A stretch of 37,058 nt of DNA from an uncultured bacterium (GCA_905216095.1 CAJMSQ010000024.1:1-37058), one strand, 5' to 3'. Shown: positions 26,448 through 35,141, numbered from the stretch's first letter. Notes: generated from the sequence alone by a model not told the origin. Translations and numbers: made by a program.

Positions 26448-27470
26448 TTAAGGAATCAGGAACTCTATTTCTTCCGAAAGTATGTCCACGTCAAGCTGAC
26501 CAACATCCGACGAAAGGAAACGTCCGTCCACGCTGACCGACGCACGGCCGACGGAATGGAAAGAGACACGGCGAGTGCGCCAGACCTCAACTCCCTTATG
26601 CCCCAGGAAACGCCCGGCAATCAGCAGCAACAGCCCGTGAAAGAGTTGCGTCAGACGGGGTGTCGTCACCAGACTGACATCCAGTTGGCCGTTATAGGGC
26701 ACTGCGCTCGGCGTTTGTCCGTATCCCCATGCCGACCCTACGCACAGTGTCATGGCGCGCCGTCCGAAACGTTCACCGTTGATGGAGAAGTCGAGCAGAA
26801 AACTCATACGCTGAAACAACAGCAAGAAGGCCGAAACAATGTAAGACAGGGTGCGCAAGCCCAGATAACTGCGCGTCATGTGTTGCAGATTAACGATAGA
26901 GGCCGCCACCCCCACATTCACGCAATTCAGGAAGTAACATGCCTGTTCTCCCCCATCCTTCCGCGCCGACGTCAGTCTCACGCGTCCGACATCCACCCGC
27001 CGCTTGCGTCCGGCTACCAGCAGGTCGATGGTACGACGATAGTCCGAGGCATCCAGCCCCCAGTAGCGCGCAAAATCATTGCCATAGCCAAGAGGGATAA
27101 CGCCAAGGGCAGGTCGCCTGCCGTCGGATGCCGGGACGCTGAATATACCGTTCACGGCAAAATTCAGGGCGGCATCACCTCCTACCACGACCAACGTGCG
27201 GTAGCCGCTTCGGGTCATCATCGCCGCCACGCGTTCCACATCGGCCGTACCTTCGCTTTGCACATAGTCAAACCGTACTCCGCGTGCATTCAGATAGGCC
27301 AAAATATTCTTCCACTTTTTCCTACGGCCCGGTCTCGCACAATAAATAATGCCCAACCGGGGGTCACGCTCTTTCGTTCCGTCTGCCGCAGACGAAAGTG
27401 CCTCATTCTGATAAACTTCGGCTTTTAGCCCTTTGGCTATGAGTTCCTGTCGTTTCTTCGTTAAATTCAT
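26448..27470 (-). CDS. Diacylglycerol kinase-family lipid kinase with altered motif
   Basis: A 340-residue cytoplasmic protein of the DAGK catalytic fold, which phosphorylates diacylglycerol or sphingoid lipids. The nucleotide loop reads VVVGGDAALNFAVNG (GGDAA at 97-101) where the family has GGDGT, and GYGND at 128-132 where GTxND is usual. The C-terminal beta-sandwich ends with VSVDGRFL, resembling the VDGE motif. Bacteroides membranes contain sphingolipids, so a sphingoid-base kinase role is possible but not shown. Its start ATG overlaps the miaA stop (ATGA), indicating translational coupling. Confidence 0.8.
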   Translation of the reverse strand: MNLTKKRQELIAKGLKAEVYQNEALSSAADGTKERDPRLGIIYCARPGRRKKWKNILAYLNARGVRFDYVQSEGTADVERVAAMMTRSGYRTLVVVGGDAALNFAVNGIFSVPASDGRRPALGVIPLGYGNDFARYWGLDASDYRRTIDLLVAGRKRRVDVGRVRLTSARKDGGEQACYFLNCVNVGVAASIVNLQHMTRSYLGLRTLSYIVSAFLLLFQRMSFLLDFSINGERFGRRAMTLCVGSAWGYGQTPSAVPYNGQLDVSLVTTPRLTQLFHGLLLLIAGRFLGHKGVEVWRTRRVSFHSVGRASVSVDGRFLSSDVGQLDVDILSEEIEFLIP

Positions 27471-28423
27471 CTCTCGTTCTTATCCGTTATGTTGCCTGCC
27501 AGTTCCGACAAACCGTTCTCCGCCAGGTATTCACACAGGCTCTTCTCCTGTTCATGCCACTGCGGCAACCACTTGATGGCCGTTCCCCGCCGTTCCATGC
27601 CGCGAAACCACGTCATCTGCCGTTTGGCAAACTGGTGGATGGCGATTTCAAGACGGCCGCACATCTCTTCATACGTCATCTGCCCCGTGACATACAGGGT
27701 CAGGAACTTGTATTCCAGTCCGTAATAAATCAAATCGTCGGGAGCAATGCCTTCGGCCAGCAGGCCGCGCACCTCGTCCACCATTCCCTCAGACAGTCGC
27801 GCCCGCAAGCGCTCGCTGATGCGGCGGCGGCGCGTTTCGCGGTCCACGTCCATTCCCAATGTCAGCGAATGCAGTTCGGGAAAGGGGCGGTCTTCCATCG
27901 GCGTGTGCCGGTAATAATCTTCTATCTCGATGGCCCGGATGGCCCGCTGTGCCGTATCCACGTCCGTGGTGTTGTGCAACGTTTTATAGGTCTTCAGCAA
28001 ATCCGTCAGTTCCGCCAGCGTTTTTCCCGCCAGCCGCGCACGCAATTCCGGATTCTGCGGGACCGGACTGAGACGATAACCTTTCAGCACGCTTTCCAGG
28101 TACAGACCTGTCCCGCCGCAGACAATCACGCGCCGACCGCGCCGGCGTATGTCCTCGTAAGCCTGCAGGAAATCGCGCTGATACTCGAACACGTTATATT
28201 TCGTGCCCGGTTCCGCAATGTCTATCAGGTGATAGGGAACAGTCCGGCCGTCCACGACATAATCCGCCAGGTCCTTGCCCGTACCCACATCCATGCGGCG
28301 ATACACCTGCCGGCTGTCCGCACTGATGATTTCGGCATCGAGCAACCGCGCCAGCCGCGCGGCAAAACGTGTCTTGCCGCTTGCCGTAGGGCCGAGTACT
28401 GTGATGAGGTCGTAACATTGCAT
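27467..28423 (-). CDS. miaA: tRNA dimethylallyltransferase
   Basis: A 318-residue MiaA, which adds a dimethylallyl group to A37 of tRNAs reading UNN codons. It shows the P-loop GPTASGKT at 11-18, DSRQVYRRMDVGTGK near 38, and the GGTGLYLESVLKG segment. The start is firm because the P-loop begins at residue 11. The promoter's -7 element ends only 9 nt before the ATG, so the message would be nearly leaderless. It heads a three-gene unit with the lipid kinase (4-nt overlap) and the DUF3256-like gene. Like other tRNAs read by UNN codons, the tRNA-Ser(CGA) further along is a likely substrate. Confidence 0.95.
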   Translation of the reverse strand: MQCYDLITVLGPTASGKTRFAARLARLLDAEIISADSRQVYRRMDVGTGKDLADYVVDGRTVPYHLIDIAEPGTKYNVFEYQRDFLQAYEDIRRRGRRVIVCGGTGLYLESVLKGYRLSPVPQNPELRARLAGKTLAELTDLLKTYKTLHNTTDVDTAQRAIRAIEIEDYYRHTPMEDRPFPELHSLTLGMDVDRETRRRRISERLRARLSEGMVDEVRGLLAEGIAPDDLIYYGLEYKFLTLYVTGQMTYEEMCGRLEIAIHQFAKRQMTWFRGMERRGTAIKWLPQWHEQEKSLCEYLAENGLSELAGNITDKNER

Positions 28424-28431
28424 ATTGCGGA

Positions 28432-28460
28432 CAAAGGTACGATAAAAATCTTTATGTCAA
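28432..28460 (-). promoter_or_regulatory. miaA promoter
   Basis: TACCTTTG (28432-28439, minus strand) follows TTGAC (TTG at 28458-28460) with an 18-nt spacer. It is a near-perfect match, and it lies so close to the start codon at 28423 that the leader would be only a few nucleotides. Confidence 0.75.
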
Positions 28461-28585
28461 TCCTCTCTTGTCCCACTAAATCCGGTCAAACGATACAATA
28501 AAGTGTCCTTGCAGCCATCAGCCGGCAGACCGGTTTCGTCGGCCGATGCTCATTTAACATTTGTCGTCCGGCTATTTAACAGTTC

Positions 28586-28616
28586 TTGCTTTCGGGCGAA
28601 AAATGTATTATCTTTG
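28586..28616 (+). promoter_or_regulatory. Promoter inside element copy B
   Basis: TATCTTTG at 28609-28616 and TTG at 28586-28588 with a 20-nt spacer, identical in spacing to copy A. The block TGTATTATCTTTG is shared word for word. Confidence 0.7.
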
Positions 28617-28632
28617 CAATACGGAAGTGCGG

Positions 28633-28657
28633 GGACGGTGTGAAACCGTCCTTTTTT
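28633..28657 (+). terminator. Intrinsic terminator hairpin in copy B
   Basis: GGACGGT (28633-28639) pairs with ACCGTCC (28645-28651) around a GTGAA loop and is followed by six T. It lies about 10-15 nt after the expected start, so a transcript would be about 35 nt. The stem sequence differs from copy A but pairing is preserved. Confidence 0.8.
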
Positions 28658-28713
28658 CGTGCAAAAAGTCCCTTTCACGCGGGAAACTATCCCTATGACA
28701 GGATTTTCCGGAA

Positions 28714-28743
28714 GCCATGTAGTTTTTCCTACATGCCATGTAG
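28714..28743. repeat. CTACATGCCATGTAG palindrome cluster, copy B
   Basis: A half site GCCATGTAG (28714-28722) precedes the full 15-nt palindrome CTACATGCCATGTAG (28729-28743). CATGTAG at 28716-28722 can pair with CTACATG at 28729-28735 across a TTTTTC loop. This mirrors the two palindromes in copy A. Confidence 0.85.
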
Positions 28744-28855
28744 TGCCGTCTGCCCCTATATGTAGAGAAAAAGACAAGAAGAAAATACGCTCTTTTACGA
28801 CGGGGAAACGTTAAAAATGTTAATGTCGGCGCGTCTCTGCCGGTCACCCAACCGC

Positions 28856-30343
28856 TCACTGCTGTCCGGTGAGACAGTTCCGCACACGTGCCGCATGTCC
28901 GGACTTACTCTCCGAGATGAGCAGCAGTTTGTCTCCGACACGCAAACGCAGGCTGCCGTCGGGAATCATAAAGTCATTGTCGCGCTTCACCAGCATCACC
29001 AGCGTACCCTTAGGCAGGTTCATGTCTTTCAGCCTGTCCCCGTTCGCCAGCATATCCTCAGCGACAACCATATCCCGCAAGTCCGCGTGTGTCTCTTCGG
29101 GTATCTCGACACCGAAATCATTTCCGGACGTCTCCAACGGCATGTCCAGCCGCAGCCGACCCGCCATCCACGATATGGTAGTGCCCTGGACAAGCAGAGA
29201 CAGGATGGTAATGAAAAACACGATATTGAAAATCTGCGTGGAGTCGGGTATCCCGGCCACGACCGGATAGGTAGCGAAAATAATGGGGACAGCACCGCGC
29301 AGCCCCACCCACGATACAAACAGGCGGGAGCGCATATTTATCTTCTTGAAAGGCAACAGGCAGGCCAATACGCTGAGCGGCCGCGCGACAACAATCATGA
29401 AAATGCCAATCAGCGTCGCGGGGATGGCTATGGAAAGCATCTCATGAGGGTTCACCAGCAGACCGAGGCTCAGGAACATGATAATCTGGAACAGCCAGGT
29501 CAGCCCGTTCATGAAGGTAGATATTTCCTTACGGTTCACAATGCGGGCGTTACCCACCATGATACCCGCCACATATACCGCCAGATAGCCGTTGCCACGG
29601 CAAAGGTCGGTCATGGTGAATATGAAGAACACAAAACTCAACAACAGGATGGGATAAAGCGACTTGTTCTTCAGGTCTATGCGGTTGATGATGAGCACGG
29701 CCGCCTTTCCCAACAGGAAGCCCGCCGCTCCACCTACGGCAAACTGGCTCAGAAATGACACCAGGACATCCGCCGCGCTCATCCCTGCGGAAGTAATGAA
29801 CTGAATCAACACGACCGTCAGCATATAGGCCATAGGGTCGTTGCTTCCGCTCTCCAGTTCCAGCGTGGGGCGGAGATTATGTTTGAGGTTGATGCTTTGG
29901 GAACGGAGTATGTTGAATACCGACGCCGAGTCGGTGGAAGACATCGTGGCGGCGAGCAACATCGCCGTGGTGACAGACATGGTGATGCTGACGTTACGGA
30001 AGCCGGAAATCCAATAAATGAAAAGCCCCGTAAAGACTGTGGTCAGCAGGACGCCGACAGTGGAGAGCAGAATGCCCTGGGGCAGGACCGGACGGATGTC
30101 CGAATACTTGGTGTCCATTCCGCCCGAGAACAGGATAATGCTGAGCGCCATCATTCCTATGAACTGCGCCTCTCCGGCCTCGTGAAACTGAAGTCCCAGC
30201 CCGTCACTGCCAAACAACATGCCGACCAACAGGAAAACCAGCAGCGTCGGTATGCCGAAACGGTAACCGGCCTTGCTCACCACAAGACTTACAAACAACA
30301 GAATAGAGCCTAAAAGTAAAATATTCTCCGCATTAAATATCAT
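28856..30343 (-). CDS. Potassium/proton antiporter, CPA1 (CvrA/NhaP2-like)
   Basis: A 495-residue inner-membrane protein with about 12-13 predicted helices (residues about 5-385), including the ion-binding ESGSNDP motif at 164-170, and a cytoplasmic TrkA-C-like domain at about 405-490 (MNLPKGTLVMLVKRD, LRVGDKLLLIS) that would sense ligand or nucleotide. The membrane domain plus TrkA-C tail is typical of K+/H+ antiporters that export potassium. The GLRGAVPI motif near 345 is characteristic of CPA1. I saw no consensus promoter before the ATG at 30343. Confidence 0.9.
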   Translation of the reverse strand: MIFNAENILLLGSILLFVSLVVSKAGYRFGIPTLLVFLLVGMLFGSDGLGLQFHEAGEAQFIGMMALSIILFSGGMDTKYSDIRPVLPQGILLSTVGVLLTTVFTGLFIYWISGFRNVSITMSVTTAMLLAATMSSTDSASVFNILRSQSINLKHNLRPTLELESGSNDPMAYMLTVVLIQFITSAGMSAADVLVSFLSQFAVGGAAGFLLGKAAVLIINRIDLKNKSLYPILLLSFVFFIFTMTDLCRGNGYLAVYVAGIMVGNARIVNRKEISTFMNGLTWLFQIIMFLSLGLLVNPHEMLSIAIPATLIGIFMIVVARPLSVLACLLPFKKINMRSRLFVSWVGLRGAVPIIFATYPVVAGIPDSTQIFNIVFFITILSLLVQGTTISWMAGRLRLDMPLETSGNDFGVEIPEETHADLRDMVVAEDMLANGDRLKDMNLPKGTLVMLVKRDNDFMIPDGSLRLRVGDKLLLISESKSGHAARVRNCLTGQQ

Positions 30344-30511
30344 ACTTGTCCAATCTATCGGATTAATATATCGTCTGTCAGGCTACAGAACCCGGACAGG
30401 ACATCCCCTTTCGGACACTGCGCAAGGCCGGACCGGTGTAAGAACCATGCACATTCCTTGTCATCCGTATTTGCAAGACCTCAATCAAAGCAAAGGCCTT
30501 CCGGAGGTCTG

Positions 30512-32080
30512 TCAGAACGGGACATCGCCCGACGGCGGGGCGAACGGGACGTCATCAAGCGGCGGAACAGGGCCATTATCGGGAACCGGGGGCAAATCGC
30601 CGGCCGAGATGCCGCCGCTTATCATCGTTCCCTCCTCCCCGGGACGGGGCACGACGACATCGTCGTCGGGATTCTGGAAACGGGCATACTGTCCCTTGAA
30701 CGTAAGCAGCACGTCGTCCACCGCACCGTTACGGTGCTTGGCTATGATGATTTCGGCCTTTCCGCGCAGGTCGCGGCCGTTTTGGTCGGCATAGATGCGG
30801 TAATACTCGGGACGGTGGATGAAGACAACCATGTCCGCGTCCTGCTCGATGGCGCCGGACTCGCGCAGGTCGGACAGCTGGGGACGCTTGCCTTCGTTGC
30901 CCTCGCGGCTTTCCACACCACGGTTCAGCTGCGAAAGGGCGAGTATGGGAATGTTCAACTCCTTGGCCAGCCCCTTCAGCGAGCGGCTGACGGTGGAGAC
31001 CTCTTCCTGACGGCTGCCGAAACTCATGCCCGAGGCGTTCATCAGCTGCAGGTAGTCTATCATAATCAGTTTCACGCCATGTTCGCGCACCAGGCGGCGC
31101 GCCTTGGTACGCAGTTCGAACACCGAGAGCGACGGCGTGTCGTCCACAAAGAGCGGCGCACCGTAAAGTTCCTTGATGCGGTGGTCAAGCTGCCCCCACT
31201 CGTAGGGAGCGAGCTGGCCGCTCTTGATTTTTTCACCGGTAATCTCACAGACATTCACAATGAGACGATTGACCAGCTGGACGTTCGACATTTCGAGCGA
31301 AAAGAAGGCCACCGGTATCTGCTGGTCCACGGCAATGTTCTTGGCCATACTCAGCGCGAACGCCGTCTTACCCATGGCCGGACGTGCGGCAAGAATCACG
31401 AGGTCGGAGTTCTGCCAGCCGCTTGTCAGCTTGTCGAGACGGTCGAAACCGCTGGCGATACCGCTAAGTCCGTCACTGCGCGCCGCGGCCTTCTGCAACA
31501 TGTTGTAAGCCTCGTTGATGACAGGGTCTATCTGGGTATAGTCCTTCTTGAGGTTGCGCTGCGACAGTTCGAAGAGCTTGCCTTCGGCCTCCTGCATGAG
31601 CTCGTCCACATCCTGCGTGGCGTCAAACGCCTTGGTCTGTATGTTGCTGGTGTAGGTAATCAGCTCGCGCGCCAGAAACTTCTGGGCGATGATGCGGGCA
31701 TGGTACTCGACGTGGGCCGACGAGGCCACCATTCCGCTGAGTTGGGTGATGTAGAACGGACCGCCGACCTCTTCGAGATGCCCCATTGACTTGAGTTGCT
31801 CGGTGACCGTAAGGATGTCCACAGGCTTCTGCTCAATGTTGAGCCGGCGAATGGCGTCGTAAATCAGTTGGTGACGGGGTTCGTAGAAACTCTCGGGGCG
31901 CAAAATCTCGCTGACAATGGAATAGGCGTCCTTCTCTATCATCAGCGCACCGAGCACGACCTTCTCCAGTTCGGGCTCCTGCGGCTGCAGATGCCCGTAA
32001 TCATCGGTCTCGGGCACTTGCGCGCGTTTTCCTCTCTTATTATAATTGTTTCCCCTGCGCGGGGCTGGTGTTTCCGGCAT
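30512..32080 (-). CDS. dnaB: Replicative DNA helicase DnaB
   Basis: A 522-residue DnaB that unwinds DNA ahead of the replication fork. The N-terminal helical domain (about 30-135, ALMIEKDAYSIVSEIL) precedes the RecA-like domain with Walker A AARPAMGKT (about 232-240), FFSLEMSNVQLVNR, Walker B MIDYLQLM and the SQLNRGVE segment. The protein has an extra Pro/Asp-rich C-terminal tail (about 465-522) carrying DDVPF at 509-513 and ending in GDVPF at the C-terminus, which resembles the acidic -PF tail of SSB. The gene lies 30 nt downstream of the beta-helix lipoprotein gene on the same strand and may be read from its transcript. Confidence 0.96.
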   Translation of the reverse strand: MPETPAPRRGNNYNKRGKRAQVPETDDYGHLQPQEPELEKVVLGALMIEKDAYSIVSEILRPESFYEPRHQLIYDAIRRLNIEQKPVDILTVTEQLKSMGHLEEVGGPFYITQLSGMVASSAHVEYHARIIAQKFLARELITYTSNIQTKAFDATQDVDELMQEAEGKLFELSQRNLKKDYTQIDPVINEAYNMLQKAAARSDGLSGIASGFDRLDKLTSGWQNSDLVILAARPAMGKTAFALSMAKNIAVDQQIPVAFFSLEMSNVQLVNRLIVNVCEITGEKIKSGQLAPYEWGQLDHRIKELYGAPLFVDDTPSLSVFELRTKARRLVREHGVKLIMIDYLQLMNASGMSFGSRQEEVSTVSRSLKGLAKELNIPILALSQLNRGVESREGNEGKRPQLSDLRESGAIEQDADMVVFIHRPEYYRIYADQNGRDLRGKAEIIIAKHRNGAVDDVLLTFKGQYARFQNPDDDVVVPRPGEEGTMISGGISAGDLPPVPDNGPVPPLDDVPFAPPSGDVPF

Positions 32081-32110
32081 ATTCAGAATCGGTTTATTGT
32101 ATATATATTA

Positions 32111-33601
32111 TTATTGTGTGTCTCCGCTTTCGGTACATTCGTAGCAGCCGATGTCGGGACGGCCGTCGGCAAAACGGTCCACCCCGTTGAGGTCGTACGG
32201 ATACCCGGCCGCCACAGCAGGGTCAGCATGGTCCACCGCCTGCGACCGCCTGTCCAGTCCGAAAGTGAAAACCAATTTTTTCAGGTCGAATTCCGGCGAG
32301 AAGTTCTTTTCACGGTACACTTCGTTGTCATCATTGTCCCAAAGACAATTTACGATTTTCCCTTCATCCTCAAACTCGGGCGTGTCCAGCAGACAGTTCT
32401 GGAACAGGTACTCGAAAGCGTCATCGGCATAACGCTCGGAACGGCTTCCCATGATTTCATCGGAAGAATAGCCCGAAATCAGACAGTTCCGGAAGGCGGC
32501 CTGATAAAGCGGCAAGCGCACTTCGCCGTCAATGTTGCTATAGTCGAGCGCAACTCCGCGCCCGCCCGAGAAAGCGTAAAAGTTGCCTATCGTGCACTGG
32601 ACGAACGTACTGTGTCCTCCGCGCAACGTCACGCAGTTGCCTCCGGCATTCGTCAGTTGGCTGTTGCCGACAAAAACACGTGCGGAACGGACCGTGAGCA
32701 CATCACCGCTCATGTTGTGCACCATACTGTTCTCCAACAGCAGCTTTTCCTTGTCCACATCCGAAGAGTCGCAGCGGATGCCGAACGTGGCGCTATGTAT
32801 GTCGCAATGATTCAACTTGTTGCCATAGCTTTCCCCGGTAAACACCACCCCGTCCCATTGCCCGGGAATGCGGTCATAGGGTTGCTGGGAAAACATTGTG
32901 CCCAGACGGTCGCCACGCAACTGCACGGGATTGCCGGTATCGCCCTCGGCTATCAGCGTCCCATGTACGACCAGACGGGCGTCGGGATGAAAGTATAACC
33001 GGACGCCGGGCTTCAGTGTCAGCGTGCAGCCTGCGGCAACGACCAGACTGTCGAAAATCTGATAGGGACGGCGGGCATCCAGCAATGTGTCCCTCTTCAG
33101 CACCTTGCGGTGCAAAGGGATGACATCCTGTCCGTAGGTGCGCAAGACGACTTCCTGGCTCATGCCGCCTTCTGTCACAAACATGAGTTTGTCTTCGTTC
33201 TTTACCGGTTTGTCCGAATCGGCCTCTTCCGTCTTGGCCGACAGGAAAACACACATGAAGTCCTTTCCGCCAATCTCAAGGTCTCTCGCTTCGCCGCCCT
33301 CCAGACTTGTACCGTCGGCAATCACGCGGAAAGGAGACGATGCCCCACGTTCCAGGTAAAGACGCGATATGCGGATGGCGTCTTCGTTATGGTTGAATAC
33401 CTGGAAGGTATAGGTATTCGTCATTTGCCCGTTGATGATGGTATCCAGGTTCACCGTATCGACAGAGAAAGTCAGACGCGCAGAGGGCGACAAGGTGTAA
33501 TCCTCGTCGCTCATGCAGGACGAGAACAAACCGCATGACAGGATACCGCCCCATAGAATAAGGAGCAGCACCCTGTCATATATAAATGTCAAATGTTTCA
33601 A
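32111..33601 (-). CDS. Beta-helix lipoprotein, probable surface protein (TTG start)
   Basis: A 496-residue lipoprotein. The proposed start is TTG at 33601, whose last two bases overlap the pepD stop (TTGA), giving MKHLTFIYDRVLLL, a hydrophobic stretch and a lipobox ending FSSC with Cys29. The residues after it, MSDED, resemble the acidic surface-export signal of Bacteroides lipoproteins. Residues about 40-160 form a beta-sandwich-like domain; residues about 165-420 show right-handed parallel beta-helix repeats (AGCTLTLKPGVRLYFHPDA, LVVHGTLIAEG, VTLRGGHSTFVQC). The C-terminus ends DIGCYE, a motif common in such choice-of-anchor proteins. A reading frame extending to 33757 exists but would overlap pepD by 160 nt and spoil the signal peptide. 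Ligand unknown; beta-helices often bind polysaccharide. Confidence 0.82.
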   Translation of the reverse strand: MKHLTFIYDRVLLLILWGGILSCGLFSSCMSDEDYTLSPSARLTFSVDTVNLDTIINGQMTNTYTFQVFNHNEDAIRISRLYLERGASSPFRVIADGTSLEGGEARDLEIGGKDFMCVFLSAKTEEADSDKPVKNEDKLMFVTEGGMSQEVVLRTYGQDVIPLHRKVLKRDTLLDARRPYQIFDSLVVAAGCTLTLKPGVRLYFHPDARLVVHGTLIAEGDTGNPVQLRGDRLGTMFSQQPYDRIPGQWDGVVFTGESYGNKLNHCDIHSATFGIRCDSSDVDKEKLLLENSMVHNMSGDVLTVRSARVFVGNSQLTNAGGNCVTLRGGHSTFVQCTIGNFYAFSGGRGVALDYSNIDGEVRLPLYQAAFRNCLISGYSSDEIMGSRSERYADDAFEYLFQNCLLDTPEFEDEGKIVNCLWDNDDNEVYREKNFSPEFDLKKLVFTFGLDRRSQAVDHADPAVAAGYPYDLNGVDRFADGRPDIGCYECTESGDTQ

Positions 33602-35052
33602 GCCGAAGGAATGTTTTTCAGAATATCCAACAAGTGGTCCCAGACCATCCGGACCGTAGGAATCAGCAGACGCTCGTCGGGCGAATGCACTCCACGCAGG
33701 GTCGGGCCTACACTGATCATATCGAGATGCGGATACTTCTCGCTGAAAAGACCGCACTCCAGTCCGGCATGGATGGCCAGCACCTTCGGCTCCTTGCCAA
33801 ACAGGCGCACATAGCTCTCACGCGCAATCCTCAGGATTTCGCTGTTCGGATTCATCTTCCAACCGGGATAGCCCTCATTGGTTTCGGCACGCGCTCCGCC
33901 CAACTCGAAAGCGGCACGTACCGTGGCACTCATGTTCTCACGGGCGCTCGACACACTGCTGCGCTGGCTGGTATTCACCACAACCTTGCCGGGTTCGCGA
34001 CGGATGCTCGCCAGATTGGAGGATGTCTCCACCAACCAGTCCAAATCCTGGCACATGGCGAACACGCCGTTGTGGACCGCACGCAACGAAAGCAACATAC
34101 GGCGTGCCGTCGCGCGTTCAATGGCGGTATTGACGGCCGGAACGCTCTCCAGCGTCATCTGGAAATTGGGTTCGGTAGCGGAATACTCTTCCTCGACAAC
34201 GGCAATATATACATTCAGGTCTACACGTACATTCTCCTTATACTGCATGGGAACCGCACAAACGGCATATCCCTCGCGCGGAATGGCATTGTGCAGGCCG
34301 CCGCTCTGTATATCGACCAAACGCAAATCGTACTTTTCCATCTCGTCACACAGGAAACGGACGAGCAGCTTATTGGCATTGGCGCGTTTCTTGTTGATGT
34401 CATCGCCGGAATGTCCGCCGGTCAGTCCTTTCACATCGACACGGAAGAAATAATAGCCGGCAGGAATATCCTCCTCGGTATAGTCATACTCGGCCACGGT
34501 GCGGGCGCCGCCGGCACAACTGACAAAGATCTGTCCTTCGTCCTCAGAATCCAGGTTTATCAGATAGTCGCCGGTCATGAATCCGGGCTTCATGCCCTCG
34601 GCACCGGTCAGTCCGGTTTCCTCGTCGCGCGTGAAGACGCATTCCAAAGGACCGTGCTCGACATCATCGCTCTTGAGAATGGCCATCTGCATGGCCACAC
34701 CGATACCGTCATCGGCACCGAGTGTCGTGCCACGGGCCTTCATCCACTCGCCATCGACATACGTCTCTATGGGATTGTGCTCAAAATCGAAACTGCCGTC
34801 ACTGGGCTCGCAAACCATATCCATGTGGCTTTGCAGCACGACTGTCTTACAATGTTCATGCCCTTTCGTCGCCGGCTTGCGTATGATGACATTCCCCGTT
34901 TCGTCTACCAACGTTTCAAGACCCAGGTCTTTTCCGAATTTCTCCAGAAAAGCAATCATACGCTCCTCGCGCTTGGAAGGGCGGGGAATCTTATTCACTT
35001 CAGCAAAGCAGTCAAAGACAATACCCGGCTGCAACCTTTCTTTTTCGCTCAT
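33598..35052 (-). CDS. pepD: Aminoacyl-histidine dipeptidase (peptidase D)
   Basis: A 484-residue M20-family metallopeptidase that cleaves dipeptides, classically Xaa-His. Metal-site text is visible: LQSHMDM (His76), GADDG (Asp114), DEETG (143-147) and NLDSEDEG; AIHAGLECG near 425 supplies the last histidine. The lid/dimerisation domain lies in the middle (about 185-375). Length and N-terminus match cytosolic PepD. It is the first of three minus-strand genes; its stop codon overlaps the TTG start of the lipoprotein gene, implying coupled translation. The promoter was not identified. Confidence 0.94.
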   Translation of the reverse strand: MSEKERLQPGIVFDCFAEVNKIPRPSKREERMIAFLEKFGKDLGLETLVDETGNVIIRKPATKGHEHCKTVVLQSHMDMVCEPSDGSFDFEHNPIETYVDGEWMKARGTTLGADDGIGVAMQMAILKSDDVEHGPLECVFTRDEETGLTGAEGMKPGFMTGDYLINLDSEDEGQIFVSCAGGARTVAEYDYTEEDIPAGYYFFRVDVKGLTGGHSGDDINKKRANANKLLVRFLCDEMEKYDLRLVDIQSGGLHNAIPREGYAVCAVPMQYKENVRVDLNVYIAVVEEEYSATEPNFQMTLESVPAVNTAIERATARRMLLSLRAVHNGVFAMCQDLDWLVETSSNLASIRREPGKVVVNTSQRSSVSSARENMSATVRAAFELGGARAETNEGYPGWKMNPNSEILRIARESYVRLFGKEPKVLAIHAGLECGLFSEKYPHLDMISVGPTLRGVHSPDERLLIPTVRMVWDHLLDILKNIPSA

Positions 35053-35141
35053 ATCAATAAATATTTCTTTCTTAAATGCGATAATAAGTTAAAAATCATA
35101 TTATACCCCGCAGATAACAGGTCCGTTCGCAAAATTGGAAC

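Larger units (their letters stand above)
28571..28830 (+). repeat. Intergenic element copy B (promoter-hairpin-palindrome element)
   Basis: Carries the same ordered motifs as copy A: TTTAACA left edge, promoter with TATCTTTG, GC hairpin with T-run, AAACTATCCCTATGACAG (28684-28701; 15 of 18 bases match copy A), CTACATGCCATGTAG palindromes (28714-28743) and a right-edge motif at 28810-28830 differing from copy A at one base of 21. The stretch between palindromes and right edge is not alignable, as expected for an old dispersed element where only motifs are kept. Confidence 0.7.
28461..28855. other. Intergenic region with element copy B
   Basis: About 395 nt without a conserved protein gene. 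It contains GTCGGCCGATG at 28538-28548, also found at the right edge of copy A (8318-8328), then element copy B. No clear terminator for the antiporter gene is visible apart from structures inside the element. Confidence 0.7.

Noticed and set aside
32111..33757. Longer start of the beta-helix lipoprotein at 33757
   Set aside because: It would overlap pepD by 160 nt and place about 50 unrelated residues before the signal peptide. TTG at 33601 fits better.
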